Assembly: GCF_001625305.1 (NCBI RefSeq)
Contig: NW_017803910.1
Span: 2,922,270 to 2,986,269, forward strand
Length of the DNA stretch: 64,000 nt
Source of the DNA: Branchiostoma belcheri
Lineage: Eukaryota > Chordata > Leptocardii > Amphioxiformes > Branchiostomatidae
Direction of reading: 5' to 3'
Both the position numbers and the translations under genes were made by a program. Below, in pieces: positions 1 to 11,110 of the stretch; within the stretch, counting starts at the first letter, position 1; each line of letters opens with the position of its first letter. The notes under the pieces are model-generated. The model was not told the DNA's origin and searched no databases. It saw only the letters and a list, made by a program, of their open reading frames with translations.

Positions 1-1087
1 TCCCGAACATGGATAAGCCCTAGAGATAGGTCGTCCAATATTCTCTCCCCACTGGACGGTAACGAACAAAGCTATCAGTCACTCGTTCTTTCTGTTTTGA
101 TTAGAAGCCGGGACGACAAGATTACAACAAAGTCGTCAGGGTGAAGCCATTTCATCCTCTTGAAAAAAAAACCAATGAATATTACTCTGGGTGTGTTTTA
201 ACTTAAGAGGCTCTGAGTTACGACTAAGCAGCGTCGTGATTGGATGTTAGGTGTAACTGTTACATTCAGGCTTAATTGCCCCTGAAAGCACGTCGTCCTG
301 ACAGTGGTTTACCTGACAGGTGATACCTACCTATGTAAGAGTTTGTTAGAATGTTTACCCAACTTTTTTTATAGTACCTTTTGCTAAGATCAACAAGAGA
401 ACGTCCTGCGGACTGCAGACTCCATCCGTGAATAGTTCTATCAGGCTGGTAAATTATTTTGGTGGATCTTCCACCACCTTCGTCAGGGTAATAGCGTCTA
501 TTTACCAGCCCTGAAGCAAGTACCGACGTTCTGACACAACCTCAAACCTATCCTGAAGACAGCCTCACCACCACGTTCTGGGCATCGTGCCAAGAGAGCC
601 ATCCCGGCTACACGGATGTATATGTTGCCGTAAATTTTCCAGAAGGAAATCGAAGATGACAAGAAAGGCACAATGCCAACCAACTTGAAGATAACACGCA
701 TCATATTCATCATGCGTCGTACTTGCCGATATTTTGTCTATGCTTTCATTCTACGGTGAATACGTGATACAGTGTGTCTGTATTACACATTCGGCAAGGG
801 TTCAGTGTTAAAAATAATGATTGTGCCTAGTAGAAATGATAACGCTTGGTTCATTGTGTTGGTGCGTCGGACACTATCGGGTTATGGATCCCCCATTTGT
901 TAGTCTGTTCATTGACAGGTTGAGTACGCAGGAGTCAGGTGTTAATCTTCCGTACTATGCATCTTTGTACATATAAAGTGGACTGGACTTATGGCGTACA
1001 CTTATTACATATATTAAACACTATATATAAGTTCCGATAAACTATTTTGGACTTCGTATTCAGCATACGCTATTAATGTATAAGCGT
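1..1087. other. Gene-free flank
   Basis: No reading frame here resembles a known protein and no RNA gene is visible. The sequence is unique-looking AT-rich DNA with short T runs. It ends at a short ATC/GAT-rich stretch (about 1088-1103) that probably belongs to the neighbouring LINE fragment. Confidence 0.6.
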
Positions 1088-1470
1088 ACACATCATCATC
1101 ATCCACTGTATTCTGCATCTGCAGTCGTTCGGAAACGTCCTGCAGCTGCATTCAGTGTTTCGTCATCTCTCTCCATTGTGTCTGTCTCACGAGCTCCCTT
1201 AGCTCCTTGAGTTTCTTTTCTGTTGTGGGAGGGCCTAGCCCTCTGCTCTTCATGTCTCCTTTCAGCATGCTGAGCAGATTGATGCAGTGTCTCCCGTTGC
1301 GAGCTTTATATCTGCTGGAGCCTATAGCTAGGAGTGAAAATTCCAGGGCTTTTGTGCTGGTGTGTCTTGTGGCATTCTGAGAATATGCCCAAACAAAGAC
1401 CACCTGAGTTTCTCGACCTTTGCGAAGAGAGGTGCTGTGTTACAGATTTTATTATTTTTATTATCTGGTT
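1088..1470 (-). mobile_element. Non-LTR retrotransposon (LINE) 3' fragment, reverse transcriptase C-terminus
   Basis: Read on the minus strand, 1417 to about 1350 encodes RWSLFGHILRMPQDTPAQ. This matches the conserved 'RW.GH..RMP.D..P..AL' block downstream of the catalytic core in many invertebrate LINE reverse transcriptases. A one-base slip near 1350-1360 moves the rest into the frame running down to 1152, which continues with KALEF, a basic stretch RYKARNGRHCINLL, and ends with ELRELVRQTQWREM. That ending is like the usual 'L..L..DR..WR' finish of these proteins. The catalytic YADD region and the 5' end are absent, so the copy is 5'-truncated, as is typical of LINE insertion. A GAT-rich stretch at 1088-1103 sits where a simple 3' tail would be. 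The clade (RTE, CR1/L2 or other) cannot be assigned by eye. It is a dead fragment with one visible frameshift, of moderate age. Confidence 0.72.
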
Positions 1471-2149
1471 TCAAATGTAAAACCATTTATAGTGTCCGAC
1501 CGTTAGTATCATGGCAGCTTCCAATGATACAAAAAACGACCCCTGCAGTTTTGGTCATTCGTCAGTGTCACAGTGGGCCATTCAACGGGACCCCTGATGA
1601 AGACAATATGGCTGATCTGTGACATTTGTATCTTTCATCGTTGACTAGAACCCTACTAATGGCAGCTTCGTCGGTTTTAAAGCTGTCAGGACAATCAATC
1701 TTTATCTAAAGTTGATCTCTCACCACGAACAAATGCACTTGATTGAAGCGGAGAGACCTATTGTGACGAGTGTGTCGCGCTTCTAATTCTCCTTCGGATC
1801 TGGCCGGATTCTGCCAACGCTGCACATACATCGTCTCTGTTCGATATCTAATCATAGGAGTATACTAAAAATGGCAGTTGTTGAGAGAACGTTAGGCCAG
1901 GGGTCAAGCAGAGATCCATATGTTGCGAGGAAACGTCGAGCCGTAAGTGCTTAGGTTCCCGCTACACAGTATTTCGTATCTCAACCAATACGCAGATGTC
2001 AGGAGGCTTTAGGAAAGTTGGTAATGGTAAGTTGCTTTTGTGTGTGCAGGAAAAACGAATGCCAGTGGGACGGGAGAGACATGTATTACGACCGACATTC
2101 GAGTCAGTCTGAAAGTTGCTTTCATTACGACCCGATCTCCTGAGTTTTG
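1471..2149. other. Gene-free interval
   Basis: I see no supported gene or repeat between the LINE tail and the Gypsy fossil. Parts may be further decayed mobile-element sequence that can no longer be recognised by eye. Confidence 0.5.
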
Positions 2150-2300
2150 TTAAGAGCAAACAAATGGCCTTTTAACAAGAAAACGCATGCCTTTCGGCTT
2201 GATGTGGCCTCCGGCGATGTTTCAGATAAACATATTAAGCCCCAAATTGCTCACAGTTGAATTTGTTTTAGTTCTGTGTCATCAGACATCTGTTGTTCAA
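2150..2300 (+). mobile_element. Ty3/Gypsy-like LTR retrotransposon fossil (reverse transcriptase piece)
   Basis: The sequence around 2187 encodes a close match to the MPFGL..AP..FQ signature of Ty3/Gypsy reverse transcriptases, with remnants of the preceding strand just upstream. Only this short block is recognisable. No LTRs, gag, protease or integrase are visible nearby. The copy is heavily broken, with several breaks, and appears old. The family call rests on one motif, so a chance match is possible. Confidence 0.45.
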
Positions 2301-2364
2301 GAGCTCTGCTTTACTGTATTCACTAAGAAGTTTACACTGAAGATATCTGTGTTCTGTATCTGTA

Positions 2365-2450
2365 TCGGTATAGCCGGTGTACCCACCATTCGGCGTAACA
2401 CACTAGCTTCGCAGGCACGCGGTGCGACGGATCCTGGGTTCCCATGAGCA
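2365..2450 (+). repeat. Probable tRNA-derived SINE head
   Basis: The stretch reads like the pol III promoter region of a tRNA-derived SINE. A GGCGTAAC...CTAGCTTCGCAGGC segment is followed by GCGGTGCGACGGATCCTGGGTTCCC, with TGGGTTCC in the B-box position. The B box is degenerate (the usual form is GGTTCRANNCC). No poly(A) or tandem tail could be delimited. It abuts the Gypsy fossil. Confidence 0.35.
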
Positions 2451-4605
2451 GTCACTATTACTGGAGACATTTGGGCTCGTATATCACAAGCATGACGACA
2501 TTACCACACCCATTGTAAAACGAAGTCTACTGAATGACCTTATCTGCTTTCTTTTGGAATCGTCGACTATTTTAAAGAGCTTCTTCATACCGTGCCATCC
2601 CCACCCACCTCGACGGATCTTTTTTTTACGTGTGAAAAAAAATCAATAATTCCTCATTAAGTGATAATTACATGCCGAATCACTCAGGCATCAGCAGCAT
2701 TAAGCAGAAGGTTCTCATACATCATTGCAATCACCATGTCAGAGGTGACAGGTTTTCCAACAATTCATTCAAGCGTGAATGTACAGAATTAACCTTAAGC
2801 TTAAAGACACGAAAGGATAATGAAAACTATCTGTTGGAGAAAAACTCACAACGAAGGCATCCTTCAATGTCAGCTGTAACACGTGGTTATCTGTTCCCTT
2901 TGTAAATGGAATAGGTGTTGACCCCTGGCAGAGGTCAAGCAGTCCTTCAGCTGATGAGACCTTTGACCTGATCACCTGACCTCTAGATCCTATGATAAAC
3001 CTACTATACGAGAGAGTTGATCTCCACTCGTTAGGCCTGCAGGGCACAGGCGAATAGCAAAACGCAATATATGGCTTTCTTAGGTTTATAGGGGAATATA
3101 TGAAAGTTTTATCGTGTCATTTAATCAAGAGCAGTGTAGGCTGAACATAAAAGGATAAGCCGCTAGTGCTTTGAACGATGATTTTGAGTAACTTAAAGAT
3201 ATAAATACCATAAAAGTTTTGACGATATTGCTTTAATACTTGATCCTCCAATTTACTAACATGACACTGCAATGGCTTCCAGCAGTTGCATACTCTATGA
3301 CGAGTGATTTTCATCTGAAGTAGAAGTGGGGGATGTTTCCTTTCATTGCATGGCGTGTTTCTGAACTTTATGTAGTGAAACATTGTCATTAGCTGATGTC
3401 AGTTACTGGTGAAGTATAGAGAAGGTGTGTACGTAGGGGAGGGAAGAGATTATTTGAACATATGGCATACTAAGATTGGAAGCACATGGCATAATTTACA
3501 TGGTAGACAACTACAGTAGCTAAGCTAGATCTTCAAACGAGGAAAGAATGGTGTAAAGAATAGGTGGTATTATGTGGGATATCACGAAGTAGCTACTTTA
3601 TTGCAACGCTAAATCATGCGTTGGCACCGTTATATAGAGGAAACCTTATATCGGTGGTCACAAAGCCACTAAACAAATTGACCAATCACAATCCATCATG
3701 CAAACACCATTACGGCTGTTCACGTCGGATTAGAAGGCGGTGTCATGCCGCTGGTTCGGCATGGAATTAATCCTAAGTATCAATATATCTGCAGTTTCAT
3801 TGCAGTTGACGCCAATTTAGCAGATAAATAACGTTCTCATAGCAGCACCCCTGCGAGCAATAACCACCATGGGGTATATAGATTAATGATCATCTTATAA
3901 GGAGCAATGAAAAGTCCAATACAAGTGAGGTTGTCTCTACCGACCGCCATTACTTTAGTGTAAGTGACGACATGGTAGCCGTATGTCCTGAGGATGTTCA
4001 CTGGATTTGCCTCTAGTGACTCGTGAAGCTTGCACGATCGATACGTGCATTATGAGTACAAAGAGTTGCTCATGCACGTAATGCTCCTTTTAATTTCTGG
4101 CCTGTTTGCGAGGGAACACGTCTGGATTTGCCACCTCCTCGATACGCACTGCGACCTGAATACTCACCAGGTCAGGTTTGTGCAATCAATACATTTGGAT
4201 ATGTTGATATGTAGGACTGAAGAGTTGATACGTGGATATCATAGTGGCTGCTGGTTCATTTTTTTATTCAGAAAAATAGTGATGAATACAAATGAAAGGA
4301 CACAGACTAAGTGACTGCGAACTCAAGTTGGGCATAACTTACATTCTCGCAGCCACTTTCACAATGAAAAATAAAGGTATTTTACAAGACGTTTGATGAA
4401 GGATGGATACATAAGAGACCTAGTTGGAGCGTGAGTCAAACCAGTTCATTTTCTCCGGCCCTCCTTAACCTCACGCCACCCTCTATCTCCACCGACCATC
4501 TCTGTCGGCTGCCGTCCCTGTGAAAGACATATGTCCGAGATAGCTCACGTGGACAGAGAAGGCTTACTGCGGGCTTAGACGTGAATTATGTCCCTGGATG
4601 TTGTT
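2451..4605. other. Gene-free interval
   Basis: About 2.1 kb with no supported gene. Open frames of 60-94 codons occur on both strands but show no domain, no codon bias and no splice context that would argue for coding. Confidence 0.55.
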
Positions 4606-4785
4606 TACTGATAAGGCTTCATCTTCCTTGACAAATACCCCGATGGGTAGATGAGAGGACTAAATCGTAACCCTTCCCGGAGATTTAGCGCCAAAACACC
4701 AGGCAAAGCCAATTTCCGCTGAGTCTGTCATGCCTCGTGGAAGGACATCAAACACTCTCCTCTTAACTTTTCTCAACGTCTTTGC
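4606..4785. repeat. Dispersed repeat, copy 1 of 2
   Basis: This segment aligns in order with 14587-14760. Shared blocks are ATAAGGCTT.ATC......GACAAAT, GATGGGTAG/AATGGGTAGA, ACTAAAT, then CAATTTCCGC, followed by A.GGACAT.AAAC. By eye the two copies are roughly 60-70% identical with small indels. That suggests an old interspersed element rather than a recent duplication. No protein frame is shared convincingly. The family is unknown and the orientation arbitrary. Confidence 0.55.
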
Positions 4786-5083
4786 CATAATTTGTAGACC
4801 CCACTGGGAAATTGACGTTAATTCCTCAACGACACCACAAAGATGTGGACTTGAGATAGGGTCGTCTCGAGTCTGCCTAAGACTTATCCAGCCTTCTCTA
4901 ACGAACTCGTTACGAGTGCTGCAGGGTTCTTCATGATCACAACTCTTTTTTTATGTTCATTCCAGAACTTACTTTGATGTCGTCTTTGGTATAGTCAGCC
5001 GTAAGAATGACAAACAGCTTCGCACAACTTTGATATCACAGATGAGGAGTCGGACACACTGAAATTAGCATACAAGGTCAATG

Positions 5084-5088
5084 GCACA

Positions 5089-5132
<44 letters not shown>
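5084..5132. repeat. (CA)n microsatellite
   Basis: A dinucleotide run of about 24 CA units with one interruption (CATACA near 5094). It is probably length-polymorphic. Confidence 0.97.
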
Positions 5133-5134
<2 letters not shown>

Positions 5135-5929
5135 TCAAGCTTTTCTTTCTTCATGGGGACTACACGCCTCACTTTTGAGACTGTGAAACACTTTTATGTG
5201 TCAATTACACGGAAAAGTATGTCTGTCTAGTTTTGAATAATTTCCTCACCGTATCGGTCGAGGAAGATCTAGAACACGGGGTTAGCTAAGGCGGACGCTA
5301 TACATCTTACAAACATGTTTTAGGTGCTCACATCTCCCAGATACAGAATCCAATTTAGGTCACAGTATATTTCACGCGAGGCTCGCAGCTTGCGCCTATC
5401 CGTTGTCAGCCCTACACGGCAGTTGGAATCCCGTTTAAACATGAAATTCAAACGACCGTTGTCCGGACTGACATTGCCGAATGGCCAAGGTTGTTGAACT
5501 CTATCTTCTCAGTTTTACCGATACGTCACCCTTGGGGTGTTCCCCTTACCGAATCTCTTTGAAGAGCACTTTGTAGTGAATTGAGCGTGAACAAAGGTAA
5601 TAGCAGTCACTGCAATCACTTTGAACAGGCTATCAAATGGTGTGACTTGGTCACAGTAACATTTACGGTATTTTATTTCGTTAGTAGCGTCACACAAAAC
5701 GCACGACTACAAAGATTTCCCAATGTGCTGGAAAATAAAACACTAATTGGGTTTGGACAAGTTTCCGATGGCTAATAGGAGCACTTTGTCGGGTCGAAGT
5801 TAAAAGCCCATTGACATCATACTGGTCTAATGGAACTTTCTCGGTTTGGCTAACTGTGTCTCGATAGGGCGCTATCACAGGCAACGTCCATTTACGGGTA
5901 TTAATAAAGTGAAGAAAGTACATAGCCTG
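5133..5929. other. Gene-free interval
   Basis: No supported gene or repeat. Short open frames on both strands are not protein-like. Confidence 0.5.
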
Positions 5930-6180
5930 GTAACTACCCTAGTCTGGATCCCGTTCTGGTCGCTATATTTGGCATGGAGACGATCAGGAAAACAGACTGG
6001 GGCTGGAATAAGATACTGGATTCCAGGCTCACACCTCCGTGGGTGGTAGCAAAAGATGATGATCAAAACCGTCGTCATTATTACAGCTTGGATGAAACGG
6101 GTCAGGACCGGGAATTCAACCTATGACCAGTCCTAATTCTGTACCTACTCTACTATTGACGAGCTTGGACAGAAAGGGGC
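5930..6180 (-). repeat. tRNA-derived SINE
   Basis: On the minus strand, from about 6179 the sequence begins GCCCCTTTCT and runs through AAGCTCGTCAATAGTAGAGT (6166-6147), which resembles a tRNA 5' half and A box (TAGCTCAGT.GGTAGAGT). It then reaches GGTTGAATTCC (6121-6111), which matches a B box, and CCGGTCCTGAC. This is the layout of an internal pol III promoter. Downstream is a non-tRNA body (CATCCAAGCTGTAATAATG...) that includes a small hairpin with CTGGAAT/ATTCCAG arms. The 3' limit is uncertain. The head is too diverged at the acceptor stem to be a working tRNA gene. Confidence 0.55.
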
Positions 6181-9100
6181 TCAAGCAACACTCAAGAGCA
6201 ACACTTTGGCCACTGGTGCGTTCCTATCGGAAAAGAGGTCTTCCAATTTCGTGGTCCTCTCACACCAGGTCATAAATCATACTTCCATTTGGCTTTTTCC
6301 ACGACAGCATGCGTTGCCTTTTCCTGTCCGTTTAAGTTATAATACTCTTCTGATCATATCCTATCATGACCCACCCTACCAGAAATGTGGATCCCTTCCA
6401 AGGAGCGTCTCGGAATATGCCCTTAGCTGTCTGTTTTTGACCTTATTGGGCCTCGAGGGCAGACTATTCCCCGCTTTCATTTCCTACCGTCAGAAAGAGG
6501 GATTAGAGGTGTCCAACCCAGCAGGAAAGCCCCGGACTGGTGATTTTGCGCCACTCTCGAGATTTGTCACAAACTCGCAGTTGATGAATCCTGGGACGCT
6601 GTTTCTTTTGAAGTGAAACGTTTTCTCACAGGGTGAAGACATCCAGGTGACGGTGATCGACAAGGGGAGTACTTCCCGTCGGTTTTGATACGTAGTTAAA
6701 CATTATTATTTTCCTTACCATATTGTGTGCACTTAACTAGAGTCACCCCCTTTGCTTTCTAATGGTGTCCGTCTAAATGATGAAGGTTGATCTTACTAGA
6801 TCCTTACGTCTTTCCGCCTTATCTTCTACTTACAGTTGATAGAACTCTGCAGGGACCCAGTTTAAAACTTTCCTTCACTGTTTCTTAAATGTACAAGCCG
6901 TTTGTGTACCAACGTTTGGTCATTCAATTCACAGAAGAAAGTTAGAATGACTGCGGGCGCAGATTCGTCGTACAAATGTTACCTGGTGGAACCGAAGTCG
7001 TTCCCTACAGATCACAGAATGAAAAGAACCATCACCTCATCACGCGGCTTATAGGACAATGTATCTCATTCATGGATGCAACTCTCCAACAGAATACACA
7101 AGCATCTTGGTAGCCCAACTCGCGTTGTAGTAATGGTAAAAAGTTTTCAAACTATGCAGCAACATTCATCGTTCGGGAAACGTGACATCCCTCGATCTTG
7201 GCCTTCGATCTTCACGTTCACACACCAAAGGTTACTTAAGATTTATTTCGTAATTTTGTTGTTCACCAGGCAACCCCAACCTTAATGCAGGAAGATAGAT
7301 TCTATATCATATCACAGCTTCGTCTTCCTTTGTCCACAGACGCTGACAGATGCAGCCATATTCACCTGAGTGCATCGTGACAATCATTGCTGCTGCTTGT
7401 GGCTAAAAATAAAATACATAAAAAACACACGTCTGAAGGTTGTGACTAAGCATCCTTGACTTTCAAAACCATACAGCCCCAGGATAAGAGTTGCTTGAAG
7501 GGTTATTGAGGTTATAATGGCAACTTTATGGCGTAGGTTATGGTGATGATGACGCAAATGGCACAGTGGCATATTGCATGCTGCTACGGAGTGGCTCATT
7601 GTCGAAAGTGCTACGAAGATAGGATGTCGTTTATGGGACTTTCTGTTATCAATCTAAACTTAACTTCAGGAGCAGAGCTCCAGGAGTTACATGGTGTGTG
7701 TTATTCGCCCAACGTATTTGATTGGTTGCCTGTGTTGTGTGTTTCGTCAACTGTTTAAGTGTCATGTTCTATTTGCTGTCTCATAAGAAGACCGATCAGC
7801 ATATCAAATATAATCGTACGTCGATGAAGGGTAGACATCAAGGGTAGAGAGATACATGAGTGACGAAAAGTATTGGATGCTACTTGAAACGTCTGAATAT
7901 AAGCACAGAGAGAGCACTGTAGTGGCCATTGGAAGCTATTTTGTGTATATCAGTGGTGCAGGCATATGTTTTTTTTTGTGTAGACGTTAACCTTTTGTAG
8001 TGTCGAGCAAAGGTGTTCCTAACCAAAGTTTTCTCTTGACTCCATCTTCTGCTGAAGTTCGATGATTGGCAGTTCCCATGACCCGAAGGGTCAGAGGTTG
8101 ATGCTTGACGTGCCCTCTTCCCTTCAGAATGTGGTGGATTTTGCTCATCTGATTAGATTTGAGTGAAATGTGCACCCAAGTGTAATGCAAAAGAGAGTGT
8201 GCTAACTGAACTCAATAGTAGGCCTGGTATGAAAAGTCTGTAAGTAATATATGAATCGACCTTTAAGACTACAAACTTCTATCACCGTTGCCCGGCAGCT
8301 GTTTTCGTTTCTTATTACGACTCAATTCAATGTTGAAGTCAACGGCCACGTCAATGTGTACTCCAATATCAGCATATCATGAGCCGTTTTCTATTTCATA
8401 TGCAGTGTAATATATGTAGCCTTTCATCAGAAACTAAATTTATAGGATTATTTTTCTCAATACGCCAATAAACTTCAACTCCCGGCTTTCCGTATTCTTG
8501 GATGGGCGTTTAATACATCTCAACACACCCCGTAATTTTACAGTGGTGGCAGCAGCTGAATATATCCATTGTGTCGTATGCTAGTAAGTTACGTCTCTGT
8601 TACCTTTCATCAAGCATACTTAATACCGCGACGTGACAGCCTAACAATATCCAGTTCTTAACGCTTCTTTTATGACGTTAAACTAGCCATACATTTTGCA
8701 GCATTAACGACTTATTACAATTCAAACATTTTGATTGGGTACTTTAACTGCAAATGAAAGCCTGTTGCATGTTACAATCAGCTTACCGTATATAATACCT
8801 GCAAATAAGCTTCTTAAATCAAATGGCAGCTTTTCTAAGAAGGTGATAACTCTTTATGTCTAGATTACCCTCTTATAAGATTAGTCGCTGGACGTAACGT
8901 TTGATTCTATTGGCCATCATCTCGTATAACTATTTCACTGAACGTCATATTTATTCCTATTGCGTCGGCGTTGTCTTTTATGCCGAGTACTTTACAGTGC
9001 ATTACTTTGAAAGAAGAATATGTTGAGTTATAGCACGGTACATTACGGTGTAAAAATATCTGTATCGTTTTTTTTTCAAAGGTCACCAAGTGATTAGAAT

Positions 9101-10004
9101 TAAGGCCTGGAAGGGGTATCATTCTGCCATATTAATTTCCTTTCTACTTTATAGACACATACGTCACTAGTACTGATGTCGTGGGCTGCGAATGCGAGGC
9201 ACCTCGCCAGCGGAAATCGCATCAAAGAGATGCGGTCCATACTCATTCTCGCGTTGGCTGGTAACAAATGACGTAATTACTCGGAAAGGACCATGCTTTA
9301 TTTGGATCTAGAATTGGACGACGGTTCCGAGCGCTTCAAGGGTGCCAGGAGCCAATACAATTGATTCGGGCCTTGACGTATGTAAACTAAGACCGGTCTA
9401 ATGTATCAGTCTGGTCATATCTCTGGGGAGATCTCCCTATTGGGACCCTCTTAAATCGAAACACCTTGAGATGAGATAGGCTTAGTTGGCTATTTCACCA
9501 CGCAGAGGTCAGCAGCCACCATGAATCCTACGTGACTTGTTCCTGTACCAAGTTGTCGACAAGTGCCTTCCGTACTACCGATTGCTGCAGACTGCCTGTC
9601 TACACAGCATCAACAGCAATCTGCAACCCGCGAGATTGGATTAGTAATGGGTAATGGGTGCAGAAACATGAGAAGCGATTAACGTTTCCTTATCACCGGG
9701 AGGATGTTATTGAAATGCTAATGTTTTAGGAAGATTCCTCCGAGGCAAGAACAATTTAACACGGGTGCGGATTACCATAACTCTAATCTCAGTTCGCTAT
9801 CTATGGCGGTAACTCTTAGGTAGAGATGAGAAGCTGCATTGTGTGAATTTTTATGGCCGTTATTTCAAGAAAATAGACGGGTATAGCACTCATCTGCCAA
9901 ATATTTATCTAATATCTAGATTGCATTGTTTACATAATCGTTATATCGTTACGATTTGACCTCACACTGTGTTCTTTATTGCACCTTAATCTTGACCTCA
10001 GCGA
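6181..10004. other. Gene-free interval
   Basis: About 3.8 kb without a supported gene. The longest frame, 136 codons at 6206-6616 on the plus strand, has no recognisable domain and lacks coding character. A near-tandem TAATGGG pair lies at about 9646-9660. Confidence 0.5.
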
Positions 10005-10013
10005 CCTGTCAAC

Positions 10014-10038
10014 GTCTGAAGATGATTAACGAAACGTC
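10014..10038 (+). repeat. Short retroelement-3'-end-like motif
   Basis: The motif TCTGAAGATGA...CGAAACGTC has the 'GA(A)GA...CGAAACGT' form often found near the 3' end of invertebrate retroelements. A related motif lies in reverse at 28899-28937. Nothing else of an element can be traced here, so this is only a possible remnant. Confidence 0.22.
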
Positions 10039-10964
10039 CTAATGCTTTGCTACTATCTAATCGCTCCACATTTGACTTTTTGATAGTCTAATTTCCATAA
10101 GGTTATTTAGGTTCATTGTCTAGTAACGTTAAAGGAAACACGCCCACATTCCTTCGATTTATTTTTGAAGGCGTTACAGAAGACTCGGGCATGCAGGAGG
10201 AAAACTCTCATATTGAATACTGCACACCGCATGTTCAGACGTTCAATATCCAATCATACGTCTGAATCAGAAAATTCCGCTGCACGAACAAGGGTGGGTC
10301 AGAGATCAGATACGGGCTCGTACATCGCCGCAGTCTTGTCTTCATCTTGGCTTATCACGTCAGGCAGTGGCTTTGTGATGCAGGTCTACACACAAGTCGG
10401 CTTGGTGTGGAACATCTGATGCTGGTGTCTAGCCCACACCTTGTTCCTTACTCCCGCCTATAGATAGATTGTGGAAGCTCTACACATCCAGAGTCATGCC
10501 TCATTGAACGAGAATGTTGTAAGGAAACACCTTTCATCTATGCAGTGGCTTATATGGATTGATTTGCAAATATTACTTTGAACTCTCCGAACTCGACGAC
10601 TCTTACACAGGGGGGCTATATGAATGGTAATTCTGTCAACAGCCCTCAGGTAACACACGAAAACAAACCCTATGTTAATTGCTGTACGTTGTTGTCATGT
10701 TGTTGCTCCCTCGACGTACATTCCTCTTTCCAAAGTTTCGCCAAAGTTTCCATTAACTGGCGCCAATGTTGGTTTCTATCGTTATCCTTTGTTCCTTAGG
10801 GTTCTCCAATATCATCCTATTAAGTTTTAACGTATTGTCAGCACATCCTAAAATCCCCTTGCTCTTTGCAAGTCCAACACGCTGCCGATCCATCATCTGC
10901 CTCTGTAGACTCCCGAACGTCAGGCGGTGTTTAAGACCAGTCGCCCCAGAGAGCATTTACGTGT

Positions 10965-11110
10965 TCGGCCTCCCGAGGATTAATTAATTCCCGCGGCTAT
11001 TCCAGGCGGCTAATTAAGGGTCGGGTCGGGATTGATAAGAGGGGAGAGTGATCCAGAGGTCGCTGGCGGGGAGGGGGGCTGTGAGAGATAACGTTCCGGG
11101 GATGTGATTA
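10965..11110. promoter_or_regulatory. Possible cis-regulatory patch, TAATTA-rich then G-rich
   Basis: Several homeodomain-type cores (TTAATTAATT at about 10980 and CTAATTAAGG at about 11013) flank the GC-rich stretch CCCGCGGCTATTCCAGGCGG. A strongly purine/G-rich stretch follows (about 11020-11110). The change in composition from the surrounding AT-rich DNA, together with paired TAATTA sites, suggests an enhancer. Only base composition and motif content support this. Confidence 0.25.

Noticed and set aside
2404-2422. GGCACGCGGTG resembles the core of miR-124
   Set aside because: The flanks do not match miR-124, there is no hairpin partner, and the stretch lies in a tRNA-derived SINE head where GCACGCGGTGCGACGG is expected.
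6206-6616. 136-codon plus-strand open frame
   Set aside because: No domain, irregular composition, no splice sites or initiation context; within chance for 64 kb in six frames.
6629-6690. Possible exon after TTTTCTCACAG reading GEDIQVTVIDKGS
   Set aside because: It stops after about 20 codons with no donor, and GAAGAC...GATCGACAAG also fits the retroelement 3'-end type of motif, so coding is not supported.
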